From the NCBI RefSeq assembly GCF_034702125.1, contig NC_085862.1:11230238-11294237 (forward strand): a stretch of DNA of 64,000 bases, written 5' to 3'. This document shows, one piece after another, positions 1-12,259 of the stretch. The notes under the pieces were generated by a model. The model was given only the letters and a program-made list of their open reading frames with translations, did not search any database and was not told the origin of the DNA. Position 1 is the stretch's first letter, and the number at the start of each line of letters is the position of its first letter. This DNA is from Engraulis encrasicolus. Lineage: Eukaryota > Chordata > Actinopteri > Clupeiformes > Engraulidae. The position numbers were made by a program, and so were the translations under genes.

Positions 1-2
1 AA

Positions 3-875
3 ACTGCATCTAAATCGTCGAACAGTAAGTCCGATATTGAAGCTATCGCGGACCTTGTGCTGGCCAAGCAACGTGGTTTCCTTGAGGCACGTTTTGATCA
101 ACTTGAGCGGATTGGCAAGGAGACCGAGGCCAAACTGTCCAAGATACAACAGGACTTGGGGACTTTAAGAGGGAATGTTGGTGCTGTGAAGGGCGAGATT
201 GGGAAGGTTCGCTCTGATGTTCAACGTAATGCTAATGTGCTAGCTAACCATGAGAGCCTGCTGGAAGAGTTGCAATGTAAGCTAGCAGCTTTGGAGGATC
301 GCAACCGGAGGTGTTGTAACCTCCGCATCGTCGGCCTGGCTGAAGGGTGCGGAGGGTTCAAATGCTGTGGAATACTTGACCCGTGCTCTCCCTCGTTGGT
401 TCCGCATTGGGAACATCGAAGGGGAAATAATGAGGGCACACCGGATTTTACAGTGGTGAGGATGATTCGAAACAAGCCCCGGCCCCGCACCCTGATTTTT
501 AAGGTGCTACGCTTCACTACCCACCAACGCATTTCTGAATGCAGCCAAGAACTCTTCTCTGAAAGTGAAGGAAAGCAGGTTCGTTTTACCCTGGATTACA
601 GCGCGCACACACTCAACAGGCGCAAACCTTTCTACAACGTCATGGACAAAGCGAGAGCCAAAGGTGTCGAGTTTGGTTTTCGTTATCCTGCGACTCTGAG
701 AGTGAAGCTACGTGTGGACAGTTCGAGTCTTTCAATTCTGCAACGGACGCCGAGGAGTTCATCGACTCGCTTCCCGAGTTTCACGCCGCTCATTGACCCG
801 GTGTCCGATCCAGTGGGTCCTGCGGACACGGTCAGCCAGCGGACAACGGTCAGCCAGCGGACGACGGTCAAGTAG
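3..875 (+). pseudogene. L1 ORF1 remnant (RNA-binding chaperone-like protein)
   Basis: The frame is open from base 3 to a TAG at 873-875. The CTG at 57 is not a credible start, because the frame continues upstream of it. The N-terminal ~90 residues are heptad-like and charged, as in the coiled coil of L1 ORF1 proteins. The segment NLRIVGLAEG (about 321-350) followed by PRTLIFKVLRF (about 480-512) matches the edges of the ORF1 RRM-like and C-terminal domains. The part between them reads out of register (cysteine-rich, no family match), which suggests compensating frameshifts. The last ~30 residues come from short tandem repeats built on a CAGCCAGCGGAC unit. In active elements this protein coats the LINE RNA. 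Confidence 0.75.
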
Positions 876-1653
876 CGGACGACAGCCAGCCAGCGTACGA
901 AGAACAACCCACGGGCGCGAGGCGGTCTCCCCCCGAGAGCTTGTCTGGCGATGCATCGGTGGCTGCTGAGGACGAGTAGTGACACTTTGCTGTTTACGGC
1001 GTTTGAATGCCGGCTCCGGATCGTGTGCACCTTACTAGTTTATAAGGTTACTTTTGAAGTTTCACCGTTTTTCTGGACATATTGGTAAGCTAGCAGTTCT
1101 GCTTCAACTGAACTGTTTTTTTTTCATGAGAACTGGGTTGCCTACCCATATGAGACGCCGCAGTGGGTTCTGTGTCCTTAGCTTGATAGTTTATTGTGGT
1201 CCCAGTTTTCCACTGTATCCGCATTGGTTACATAATGTAGGCCTAGTTATTACCCGATTCACGTTAGTTTTTTCTGCTACAGTTGCCGTCATGCTTAGTT
1301 TTATTGAGCTGCAAGTCATTTGGGTTGAAATGTTGGGTTACTGCCGCCCCATATCCATTCCTGGTCACGGATCAGCGTAAAGTTATGTTTTGTGTCTGTC
1401 CTTTTTATTTCGTCTTGAGTTTTGTCTTTGTCTTACCTATTTTGTCCTCGTCTATGTCTGTCCATGTATTGTTTTGTCTCGTCACTGAGGGGGTGCTTGA
1501 TGACAGTCTTGGTTTTAATTATTTCTGCTTTTTTGAGGATTCCACTACTGATAATCTACCATTATTTTACACTACCACCATACTACACTCGGGTTTGCGC
1601 GGGACTCTCCAGTTATTATTTTGCCATCTCATAGAACCATTTGAATCATATCA

Positions 1654-4600
1654 ATGGGTGAGCTTTCGTTCTCGTATGGAAATGTTGGTGGCTTAAATGC
1701 ACCACACAAGCGCTCTAGTCTCTTGTCAGTGCTACGGCGTCGGAAAATCGATATCGCCCTCTTGCAAGAAACGCACTTGTTGAGCAACGACTCCAAGCGT
1801 CTCTAGCAAATAAGTTTTACCTGTAATTGCGTCTTCATCTTTTCAAACGAAAACGAGGGGAGTGGCGGTTGTTGTTAAGCGGTGTCTTCCCATAAAGGTA
1901 CTGGCAGTCGAAACCGATACGGAAGGGAGACTGGTCATTGTTAAATCGAACTACATGGGCGGAAATTAGCCATAGCCTCTGTTTATGCTCCAAATAAATT
2001 TGATAAATTCTTCTATGATTCATTAACCACCTCTATGTTCAACTGACTGGTTATTCCTTGGTGGTAGGGGCGGATATGAACGCTGTGTGGGACACGGCCG
2101 TCGATCGTTCCCACTCTACATCAACCAGTGAACAAGAAACAGGGCATCTGCTGCCCTGCGTGGCTGGGCCGATAGTATCGCGTTAGTAGATGTCTGGCGG
2201 TCACTGAACCCGTGGGTCAAAGATTATTCTTTCTTTTCGCACAGGCCACAACAAAACATTTTCAAGAATAGACTTTCTGTTTGCTTCTCCTAATCTGTTT
2301 CAAAGAATTGATGCTCAGTGTTGCTCCCCATCGCGCTCTCTGATCACCAAAGCGGTGTTTAGTCGGGTCACCTTAAAAAGTCTAAACCAAACGTGCCACT
2401 AGATGGCGGTTCAACTCCTCACTGCTGAAGAATGAGGCTTTCAGAGACCAATTCTTAGCTTGTTTTGGATGAATTTCTCTCTTTTAATGTGGGTTCAGTG
2501 GACGACCCCGGGTGTTATGGGAAACAGTGAAATGTTTTATTAGAAGTAATGTTACTCTTTTCAGTTCAACTATGCGTAAAGCTAAATCTGCCAGGCTACA
2601 AGCTCTTGAATTAGAATTTTCAAGACTTGACAACCTTCTACAGAATAATACTCTTTAGACACTGAAACAAAACGTGATCTCATTAAAAAGGAAATAAATG
2701 ACATTTTGAAAACAATCAATCAGAATTTTTTAATTCATAGGTCTAGACAGCGGTATTATTTTCACGGGTCAAGACCCAGCCATTTGTTGGCCTTGAGACT
2801 AAGATCTAATGAGCGTTTTGCTGACATTCCATCCATAAGGTCACTGGATGGCCTAGTCACTACAGAGTCAAAACACATAAATAACATTTTTTGTAGTTTC
2901 TATTCCTCTTTGTATCAATCTGATGGTCAGTTAAATGAATGTGATTATGAGAATTATCTAAGGAAATTAAATCTTTCAACTTGTCTGAAGAAGATGCTTC
3001 ATCCCTTGACAATCCTTTAACGCTAGACGAATTGGAAATGGCAGCACGATCTATGCAATCAAATAAATCCCTGGCTTAGACGGAATAACCCCCCGAGTTT
3101 TATCTTTTATTTTGGGAGAAATTAGGCCTCTACTTCTTGATATGATCCAAGCTTCACTTGAGGCTGGGATGTTTTCCTAGAGATGTCAATACTGCGCTCA
3201 TTACATTGCTCTTAAAGAAAGATCATGACCCCATTGAATGTACTAGTTACAGACCTTTGAGTTGTTAAATGCAGACTTGAAAATATATGCAAAGCTTTTG
3301 GCACGCCGTATAGAGAAGTTTATGCCCCCACTTGGGTTCATTGTGATCAAAAATGGTTTTATAAAGGGCAGACTTGCTTCTGATAATATGAGGCGGCTTC
3401 TTCATGTTATTGATGCTGCAAAGGATGCAAAAGTCCCACAAGCCGTCCTGTCTGTTGATGCGCTTCGTGCGTTTGACCGCCTCGAGTGGCCTTTCTTGTG
3501 GTCTGTTTTACAAAGTATGGGTTTTGGCAAGGATTTCATACATATGGTTCAAGTTTTGTATTCCAGCCCCTCTGCCCAAGTACTAACAGGGCAACTATTT
3601 TCTAGTCCATTCCCTGTTACGAGATCATCTAGACAGGGCTGCCCTTTGAGCCCCTCACTTTTTGCACTCTCAATGGAACCCCTGGCACAAATGATACGTA
3701 TGTCTGTCTCTATACACCCCATTTCTATTTTAGGCACAGAACACAAAGTATCTCTCTTTGCAGATGATGTTTTGGTTTTTATGGAAAACCCCATTCAATC
3801 ACTGCCATCTCTATTGTCTGTTTGTGAGGAGTTTGGCTTGCTCTCTGGATTTAGGATAAATTGGACGCCAAATCTGCTCTCCTTCCCTTGAATCCCTCAG
3901 CCAATTTGCTAACATCCCTGCTACTATTTCTGTTGTTCAGTATTTTAAATATCTAGGAATTTAGGATTTTCCCCCTCACTGCACCGTACTACTACCTACA
4001 ACTTTGTGGAAATGCACACAGCTGTTAGAAAAGATATGGATCAATGGGCTACGCTACCTGCTTCCCTACAGGCCCGGATTGCTATTGTAAAGATGAATGT
4101 CTTGCCTAGAATTAATTTTGTCAGTTCAATGATTCCACTCTGCCCTCCCTCAGACTATTGGAAAAAACTACACGCGGACGTGTCAAAGTTCATATGGAAC
4201 AAAAAGCGCCCCAGACTGAAGCTTTCCACATTACAAAGAAGTAAGGGGGACGGGGGATTAGCAGTGCCTAATTTTAAATATTATTTTTGGTCCTTCATCC
4301 TCCGTCCTATTGTTGTTTGGAATGATCCAGATACACCAGTATCGTGGAGGAGCTTGGAGGACAGAATAGTGCAACCATGGAGCTTGCGGGATATTCTCTT
4401 TGCTAATATTTCTGACAGACAAACCATGTTGCGTTTTGGGCCCTTAATATCCAATGTTTTTCATATCCTGTAAATGGCATACTCTTTCTCCTTTGTTTCA
4501 TAATAAAGCTTTGCTGATTGGGGGGAGACCCATTTCTCCATCAAACTGGAGTAATACAGGTGTTCACTATATAAACGACCTTTACATTGACTCCTGCCTT

Positions 4601-5405
4601 GGCTCCTTTCAGGGCATTAGAATGTTGTTTAATCTCCCAGGGTCTTCCTTCTTTTTCTACTTGCAGATAAGGTCAGCAATGAAGGCGTATGGAGTCCCCT
4701 GGCAGCAACCGCTACCCACACATCCACTAGCTAATGTGTTCTCAAGATGTAATGGTACTAAGGGTATGGTGTCCACATTATACAGGTTCATTCTTCAATC
4801 CTCATTATTCTGCATTAGTTGTAGATAGATTGTGGAGACAAGACTATCCTGCTCTTGACCCAGAGTTGACTTGGGATGATGTTTGGGAAAATATACAGGT
4901 GGCATCACGTAACCCAAACCATCAACAAATACACTTCAACTTCATTCATAGAACATATTTAACCCCACGGAAGCTTTTCTATATGAAACTGGTAAACTCC
5001 TATGTGTTCATTTTGTAGCCTTAACTGTCAGGGTACATTCGTGCATATGGTCTGGGAGTGCCACCAGTTGCACGGTTCTGGAACGATGTGGCTTTGGCTC
5101 TGGCAGAGCTGGGTGGGCACCCCTATACCTGTTACTTTGCCTGTTCTGATCCTCAACGACTTCTCTGAGTTAAACATACCTGCTCTGACTAAACCGAATC
5201 GTTCTGGCTGGTTTGACGGCTGCCAAAAAGCTAGTAAGCCACAAGGTGGAAACCACCCCACAAACTTACCACCAGGCAGTGGGTTCTTTCCTTTTTAGAT
5301 GTGGTCTATATGGAGTTATCCACTGCCCGGATTCATGCCGCCTCAGAGAGAACATTATCCTCGTGGCAGTCAGCTGCATCATCTCTTAGAGAGCTGTTGG
5401 GGTAA
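1654..5405 (+). pseudogene. L1 ORF2 remnant (endonuclease - reverse transcriptase)
   Basis: The likely start is the ATG at 1654. About nine residues on comes GNVGGLN, the first endonuclease motif with its Asn, then LLQETH with the catalytic Glu. The frame stops at a TAG (1804-1806). Further endonuclease sequence, including ADMNAVWD near 2070-2090, continues in other frames. The reverse transcriptase core is the longest intact piece (listed separately). The C-terminal remnant in 4006-5018 has the aromatic-rich stretches typical of L1 ORF2, and a final piece ends ...SSLRELLG at a TAA (5403-5405). At least five frame disruptions make the gene dead. The enzyme nicks DNA and primes reverse transcription in live copies. 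Confidence 0.82.
3262..3891 (+). pseudogene. L1 ORF2 reverse transcriptase core fragment
   Basis: This 209-residue open segment carries the ordered blocks of a non-LTR reverse transcriptase: a [12 protein letters not shown] block, NGFIKGR, a [12 protein letters not shown] block with the first catalytic Asp, [13 protein letters not shown], and the active-site box FADD at 3757-3768 (the LINE version of YADD). The N-terminal palm and fingers lie upstream in other frames (2706-3020), and the thumb lies downstream after a frame loss near 3870. It is part of the ORF2 remnant above. Confidence 0.88.
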
Positions 5406-5664
5406 CCCAGTGTGTAATTTCCCCCTTGGTGTGTAGGTGTATGTATGTGTCTTTGTGATTGTCTGTGTCCTTGTCTTGATGTTACATGTTGTTTCTTTGG
5501 TTTTCTCTATGTGTTGTGTGTGTGTGTGTGTGTGTGTGTGTGGGGGGGGGGGGTCTGGTTGGGTGGGTGGGCTGAGGGCTTTGTGTTGATTATGTTGTTG
5601 TACATGTGTTGTTCCACTATTTTGATGTTGTTGAATAAATAAAAAATTGATCACAAAAAAAAAA

Positions 5665-6423
5665 TGAAATATTACATTATTTTATATACACCACACATTA
5701 TTTTCTGATGAACATATACCTACCCAACATATTTATCAAAAAATGTGACAATGTTGTTTTGATTGGAATTGATTTATACCCTAGAGACAAATTTGGCCAA
5801 ATGCTATGTAATTTGTCATTTGATAGACTTCACACAGGGTCTTTCTTCTTCATTGTAACCCCTCCCTGGAGTATTACTATACATTTACTAAATCATGATA
5901 TTATGATAACAGGATGATAGGGCTTTTATTTGGTTATAGTTTTGTAAACATTTACCCACTTGGGGCAGAGCTACACCCCTTAAACCTTAAGGTGTCCCAC
6001 ATTAGGCATCGTCCCACTTTAGGGCATTCTACCCTATTGTTAATGGAGTTACAACCTTGGCAAGCCTTTTTAACCAATATAAAGGCTGAAAAAAGACAGC
6101 CTCTTGTCCAACCGCCCATCCAATGTCTACCTATCCCTTTTATGACGTGCAGTTACAGGGATGATGCCATTACTACTTTGCTAAGCAGTCTAATAATTTA
6201 GAATGGCTATGGGCAGCCTAATCAGAACTAGCAAACCGGAAGTTCTGTGAGTGAGAGCACAAAAACACATTGAAATGGGCAGGGTAATAAGGTGGATGGT
6301 GTTGAGGATGGCAGACAGCATATTTTCGTCAGTCTTTGAATGTTGTAGTTGCAACACATGTTTGTCTGTCTGTCACAAAGGCAAAGGAAATGCAAATACC
6401 ATTGTCTGGTGCAAGGGTCATTG
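5665..6423. other. Intergenic stretch, nothing recognised
   Basis: AT-rich sequence between the LINE tail and the first TTAA-flanked MITE. It has short reading frames only, no splice-like segments that I could support, and no repeat recognised. Confidence 0.4.
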
Positions 6424-6790
6424 TTAAAGGGACACTGTGTGAGATTTTTAGTTGTTTATTTCCAGAATTCATGCTACCCATTCACTAATGTTACCTTTTT
6501 CATGAATACTTACCACTACCATCAAATTCTAAATATTCATTATGACTGGAAAAATTGCACTTTTCATACATGAAAAGGGGGATCTTCTCCATGGTCCGCC
6601 ATTTTTAATTTCCAGAAATAGCCATTTTTAGCTGCAAAAATGACTGTACTTGGGCCATACTGGAAAATATTAATTTATTTCTTAGTAAACTTTCATGAAA
6701 AGATCAAATTTTGCAATAGGCAACACAGTTTCAATGAGCAGCATAGTTGCAGTACCTTTTTTGACCATTTCCTGCACAGTGTCCTTTTAA
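6424..6790. mobile_element. TTAA-flanked MITE, intact copy (family A)
   Basis: A 367-bp element begins TTAAAGGGACACTGTG and ends CACAGTGTCCTTTTAA, so it has inverted termini inside TTAA. It contains no coding potential. TTAA duplication is the hallmark of piggyBac-type insertion, but the superfamily assignment is inference. A second copy of the same length is present but split (8792-8933 plus 11013-11238). Confidence 0.82.
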
Positions 6791-8791
6791 GCCGCCAAGT
6801 GCAATGTGCTTCCTGGAGCTGGGATCATCAAGATACTGTAGTCAGAGATTCTTTAAGTATAGAGATATGCCAACATAATAGCTTGCTATGGGCACCTAAC
6901 ATGACCAGGTTCCGGTCTGCCTAAAGGGGCGTGTCATAATGCTCCTAGCATTGAATAGAACAGTCCTCAGGTCTGCCTAGGTCTGCCTAAAGGGGGAATT
7001 CCCCCCCAATAATAGAACCCGGAAACAATGGGCCAATGGAACCTCTCTCTCTCTACTCTCTCTGCTGTAGTGGCATATTCCCCCTGCTGCCTTCCTCTCC
7101 TCCTTCCTGCCCCTCCTCTCCTCCTTCCTGCCCCTCCTCTTGCTCAACGCTGACAAGGTGACAGGTGGCTTTTAATCAGACTGGCAGAGACGGTCTTATA
7201 CGAGACGAATCACTCATGAAACCATCCATATGAATGAACGAGAGCATTTGGCTACGCGAACATGGCGTTTGCCTGCGTCACTCCCACCTGTCCGGTAACG
7301 AGAGCCAATTGCTTGCTGAGCTGCGCTGTCACTTATCCAATCGTCTCGACGCAAGTGCAAACGTAAACCTTTACGACTGCTCGTACCTAATCGGTTTGTT
7401 TGCTGGCGGCCATGTGGTTTGTTTGCCGTCCGTGGAAACTTCATTGTGAATTGGGCAGAGAGAGCAACTCGACCATTAGGCTAATCACCTTTCTGCGCCC
7501 ATCCAAAATGCAGGTGCGTTGGTCATTATCAGTTTAGGCAACAACAGCATCACAGTTTAAAACACCAATCATGAATTTATTCAATAGCCTATTTGTTTTT
7601 TTATTACTGATGAGCAGGGACGACCATTGTGCTTACTGCTTTGGCTATCAGAAAATAAATCCAGTGTCTTTTCTGTACGATGACCGGAGAATGGATGCCC
7701 GTTTGACAGCCGGCCGGAAGAGGTGAAGTCCACGCAACATGCTCCCACCTGCCGCAAAACAGAACGTTGTCGTGGAATGTGGCGCATGCGCAGATCAAAA
7801 ATAGCATAAAGAAAAACGCTGTTTTAAAGTGTTACTTTCATGTTTCGGTCATTCTAAGACTGCCATTAAACCCAGTTTTTCATTGTGATTCCAACCATAT
7901 GAGTTGTGTATCGCTGTGTTGTCCCACTGTCACACAACATTATTCCCCCCATTCATTCTTATATACCCCATCACTGACTAATCTCAAATAGTCAGTTTGA
8001 GGCGTAGCCAAGATGGCCGCCGAGTGATGGGACTTATGGGAACAGACTTTGAGACTGGTGGCTGGCAGTGGCAGCAACAGAGATGGGTCCACTCCAAGAG
8101 AGAAGCCTCTGAAATGGGAAGCAGATACACCAGACCACCCCCCCAACCGCCACTGCCACCGCCATCCCCCCCTTCACAGCTCCGCGCTGTACATCCGCGC
8201 TTGATAAATGAGAGCTGGCTCATGTTGTTTCACACATCGCACAGGTATTTACATGCAGTGGGAGAATAATGTATTCACACATACACCCATGCACACAAAG
8301 ACAAGCAGATGCACACAGACATACAGCACACTCACACTCACACACACATGCCTCTCTCTCTCTCTCTCTCTCTCTCCCTTACACACACATGCATGCACGC
8401 ACACACGCACGCACGCACGCACGCACGCACGACTTACATGCACATAATGGTAAACAGCTTGCTTGAGTCAATTGATGATACTGGCGGGACATTCCTGTGA
8501 GTTTATCCACTTGCAATGCACACACTTGTCAGTGTTTTGTTGTTTGCTGATGAAGTTGCTGGGCTAATGGTCTTTGGCAGATTGCTGCTGCTCCTTGTGG
8601 TGGGTGTCAAGGAAGTGAATTAGCAATGGGCCTTACAGAAAGAGAATCCGATCTGATACAATGTAGCTAATCTCAGTTTGTGGGCCATAGACGTGGTACA
8701 GTAGCAATGTCTAACAATAGCAGAGAGTCCATATAATTCATCCATTCCAATACAACTTCTCATAAAACAACTAAATGTAAAACTAAAGAAC
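6791..8791. other. Intergenic stretch with a compound microsatellite
   Basis: No gene recognised. It holds TC-rich sequence near 7040-7140 and a compound CA / TC / ACGC microsatellite at about 8337-8430. The many short frames over the microsatellite are artefacts. Confidence 0.4.
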
Positions 8792-8933
8792 TTAAAGGGA
8801 CACTGTGTGAGATTTTTAGTTGTTTATTTCCAGATTTCATGCTGCCCATTCACTAATGTTACCTTTTTCACGAATACTTACCACCACCATCAAATTCTAA
8901 GCATTCATTATGACTGGAAAAATTTCACTTTTT
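8792..8933. mobile_element. TTAA-flanked MITE family A, left half of split copy
   Basis: These 142 bp match the left part of the intact copy at 6424, starting TTAAAGGGACACTGTG, and stop abruptly after the AATTTCACTTTT segment. The missing right part resumes at 11013. The two halves sum to 368 bp, the length of the intact copy. Confidence 0.85.
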
Positions 8934-11012
8934 AGATGCGTCCCAGCATCTCTATAAGGCTGGAAATCCATTATAGCGTTACATTATCACAGCTCGACGT
9001 ACTGGATGTCCCAGTGTCGACGCACTGCTACTACAGCTCGCGTGGCCCGGGAGTTATATACAGGAAGTATATCAATCTACATTTCTAGCCGTTTTTATCC
9101 ATATAGCAAACCAACTGCCCCTAAATTACAGTTCAAAATGCTCTTACCGAACTCGGCACATGTGTTTTTTTCACACACAGCTTGGCCTCGTGTTGTTATG
9201 CTTATGGTCGAAATCGAACATAATCATTTGAACCCAGGCATCATAAGCACATGCAACATACATGCTTGTAGTCTATATTTTGTACATCCAAAAGTTCGAC
9301 AGATGTCAAAAATCTACTTTTACCGTAGGAAATGCACCTTCGTGATGACCACAGGTATCATGGGACATCTTCATGTAATCAACAGTCATTGGGTAACGCA
9401 GTCCGTCAGCCGCTGCTAATTTGCATAACTTTCAGGAGAGCTCAACTTTTTGACGTGCCACCGGAGCCACGCTCGCCGTGCCGGAATCCCAACATGCATT
9501 GCGAGTCCGGTAACGACGATATGCCGCATTTCATTGAAAATGAATTGAATGCGTTGGTACGGCTTGCGTCAAACTGACTAGTGGATGGGCACCGTAAGAG
9601 GGTCTGTCCGTCCGTCCGTCTGTCTGAAACGCATTCCTTGTCTGAAACGCATTCCTTGTCTGAAACGCTGTCTGAAACGCATTCCTTCAATTGTTCCTTC
9701 CCGTGTCCACCACAAGGCGGACGGGAGTTACAAAATTTTTTGAAAAACATGGCGGCGATTTCTGTGATTTCCAACATCACGTTTTTGCTTAATATAAAGA
9801 CCCTAAATGCTTATAAATGTCAAGACTACCACGGATTGATGTAAAAATGCACCACGAACGTATGTAGGCTAACACAATTAGGTTACCCCACATTGCCATT
9901 TGATCACTCGATGTTTTGAGCTAACCGGGTAAGCTAATGTTAGCATTTTACCAGAACCAGGCAGCTACAAGCTTATATTAGACTACTTCTATACTTCTAT
10001 AAGGATATAACGGGGCTTAAATGTTATCTAGGACCAAAACACAATCGCATTTAAGCCATGTACACACTGTGTTGTGATATTGGGTGAGTAATGTGTGCAA
10101 ACGACCGTTCGCCGTTTGTTATCTCTCTTGGTCTACCCGGTGTCAGCTGCGAGACAGGCCGCGCCGCGAGGCTCGAAAGTCGGCTGAGCAGCGTAGTTAG
10201 CCCCGGGGAGAATCTAACGGGAGTATGCGTGACCACACCCCCAGCGCGATATTATGGAACCAAGTTGACAGGCGACCAGCAGCGTTACTAACAGCTTTTC
10301 CTCTAAACGTGAGTTTGCGAACATTCTGCCACTACGTTTCAGTGAGTAGTCAGTGTTCTCGAACTAGTAGACAGATGGGCCCCACAGGTGCTTTCCCTTG
10401 CGCTCAGAGAGAGCACGGGACAGAACGCGTCTTTTGCTTCGTCATTGGTTTGCAGTCGTAAGAATTTGGTAAACTCTGCCACTGAAGCTCACTGCTTTGT
10501 GCCTTGACGGTAAAAAGCTGGCATTGAAAATTAAGCGCACAATGCATCCAAAGGGTGAACCCATAGCGCATGATTCACCCAAACGGTTTTATTTATTTAT
10601 TAGGCTATTTGGCGATGTTTAGTTTCTTTCCCACATGCACATGACGCTGAAATGGCATGATAGCCTACTAAAGGTTGATAAATAACCTAGTACTAATAAT
10701 ATCTGGTAATTTGTAATGTAGCCACTTGATCTATGTGAAATTTGAAATTAGATGCTTCTTTTCCAAATCCAAGCATGATGGCCTTATTATAGTCTGAACT
10801 GCAAAATATAAAGCTTTGTCTCGTCATTTCGCTGCCTGCCACATTATTTGGAGTTTCCATGGGCAATAGGCTATGACCAATAAACAAAAAGCACATCCTC
10901 AGAGGGGGGTGGGCGTTGACAGGTTAGGAGGAGGCCAGCGGGGCGTTTTGGGGGGGGGAAAGGTTGGAACTGGCATAGAGGGACGCATCTGTTGTCCGCC
11001 TGTCGGCCTTGT
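8934..11012. mobile_element. 2.08-kb insertion splitting a MITE, with 11-bp inverted repeats
   Basis: Foreign sequence separates the two MITE halves. It begins exactly at the junction with AGATGCGTCCC (8934-8944). The perfect inverted copy GGGACGCATCT is at 10980-10990, 22 bp before the MITE resumes. No target duplication is visible. Inside are short tandem copies of a CTGAAACGCATTCCTTGT unit (9622-9690) and a ~530-bp segment (9722-10253) that recurs at 37879-38406. No transposase reading frame is apparent, so this looks non-autonomous or composite. Confidence 0.6.
9722..10253 (+). repeat. ~530-bp dispersed repeat, copy 1
   Basis: It is nearly identical to 37879-38406, starting at CGGGAGTTACAAA and ending at CCCCAGCGCGATATT, with only scattered substitutions and small indels. 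The flanks of the two copies differ. No coding potential or known family recognised. Confidence 0.8.
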
Positions 11013-11238
11013 TACACATGAAAAGGGGGATCTTCTCCATGGTCCGCCATTTTGAATTTCCAAAAATTGCCATTTTTAGCTGCAAAAATGACTTTACTTG
11101 GACCATACTAGAAAATATTTGTTTATTACTCCGAAAACGTTCATGTAAATATCAAATTTGGCGATAGCCAACCCAGTTTCAATGAGCAGCATAGTTGCAG
11201 TACCTTTTTTGACCATTTCCTGCACAGTGTCTCTTTAA
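11013..11238. mobile_element. TTAA-flanked MITE family A, right half of split copy
   Basis: Matches the right part of the intact copy at 6424, from the ATGAAAAGGGGGATCTTC segment to the terminal CACAGTGTCTCTTTAA. Confidence 0.85.
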
Positions 11239-11738
11239 GAAGTGAAACATATTCACTTTCATTTGCGATCAACATCATGGAACTAAACAAATGTTATGTA
11301 GGTCTTCAACCTATATTTATTGCTTTGTCAATTAGCCAAGTTTACTCTCAGATGGTTTGTGTTGTCATAAGAATTATAGTTGTTTTCTAATGTTGTAATG
11401 TTAAAAAAAAGTATATTCCCAAAAGATTGGGTATAAATAGGTTTTTATACTATTTGGAGAAATCTGTTCATTAGTTTGATAGAAAACTAATCATGTATCC
11501 ATCATCTGCATTTTATATCAGCATGTTTGGTATGCTCTCTTGACTCACATAATCGTGCAAAATAACACCCTTGAGACATTATCTTCCCCAGTCTGCCAGA
11601 TGTTCCGTTTGTTATTATCATAATGACAACACACAGTGTAAGATATTAGCTAATGTACTTTCACAGTAGATTTATGTTTCTGAATTGTATTCTGTAGTAT
11701 TGTGCTGTTTGTGTCAAAACCACTGCTACCCACAGAAA

Positions 11739-12259
11739 GGTAACACTTCACAATAACCTTCCGCAAAATGGTTAGGCCTAACTAATATTGACTAATGGTA
11801 AGGTGTTATTATGTTGTGTTATTAGGCCTATGTATAAGCTCTGCTGGATAAGCGCGATTAATAATTGTGATCGTGATTTTGATCTCTGCGCACCCCCTTT
11901 GACATTTCAATGTGGTTCGTGCACCCCCTAAGCAAATGTTGCATTAGCCGCACATTTTGGGCAATCCTCATTTCCAATAAATCTGACATTTTTTCTACCA
12001 TCATTACAATGGAACTTGCAAGTCTAGGAGTTATAAATTACTCTTCAGATGGATCCTTCCAGCATACAAATCACCACACAATTAAAACTATGTAATGTTC
12101 ATTGACTCTTTATAAAAAACAGACATGTCAGCCATTGCTCTATTCAGCTCACGCACCCCCTTGTGGCAGGTTGCGCACCCCCAGGGGTCCACGCACCCCA
12201 GTTTGGGAAACCCTGCATTAGTTAACCATTTTTGCGGAAGGGTATTGTGAAGTGTTACC
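11739..12259. mobile_element. GGTAAC-ended palindromic element with nested insertion
   Basis: The left end GGTAACACTTCACAATA is repeated inverted at the right end (TATTGTGAAGTGTTACC), with about 35 bp of matching arm including CTTCCGCAAAA. The middle (about 11870-12220) holds unrelated sequence with repeated GCGCACCCCC motifs, best read as a second element nested in the first. Confidence 0.7.

Larger units (their letters stand above)
1..5664 (+). mobile_element. L1-superfamily LINE retrotransposon, decayed, 5' end outside window
   Basis: Two successive coding remnants, an ORF1 and an ORF2 with endonuclease and reverse transcriptase signatures, are followed by overlapping AATAAA signals near 5633-5643 and an A-tract at 5654-5664. 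This is the layout of an L1-type non-LTR retrotransposon. ORF1 is already open at the first bases, so the 5' UTR and ORF1 start lie off the window. ORF2 is broken by several stops and frameshifts, so the copy is inactive. A (GT)n tract followed by a G run (5514-5551) lies in the 3' UTR. The target-site duplication cannot be checked because the left end is missing. The L1 assignment rests on gene order and motifs; the subfamily is not determined. Confidence 0.88.

Noticed and set aside
1054..1696. Separate protein-coding frames between L1 ORF1 and ORF2
   Set aside because: They lie in the inter-ORF region of the LINE, have no family motifs and overlap the true ORF2 start in another frame.
9006..9844. 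Short frames of 80-137 residues within the 2.08-kb insertion
   Set aside because: No transposase motifs, frames overlap on both strands and are interrupted by repeat units.
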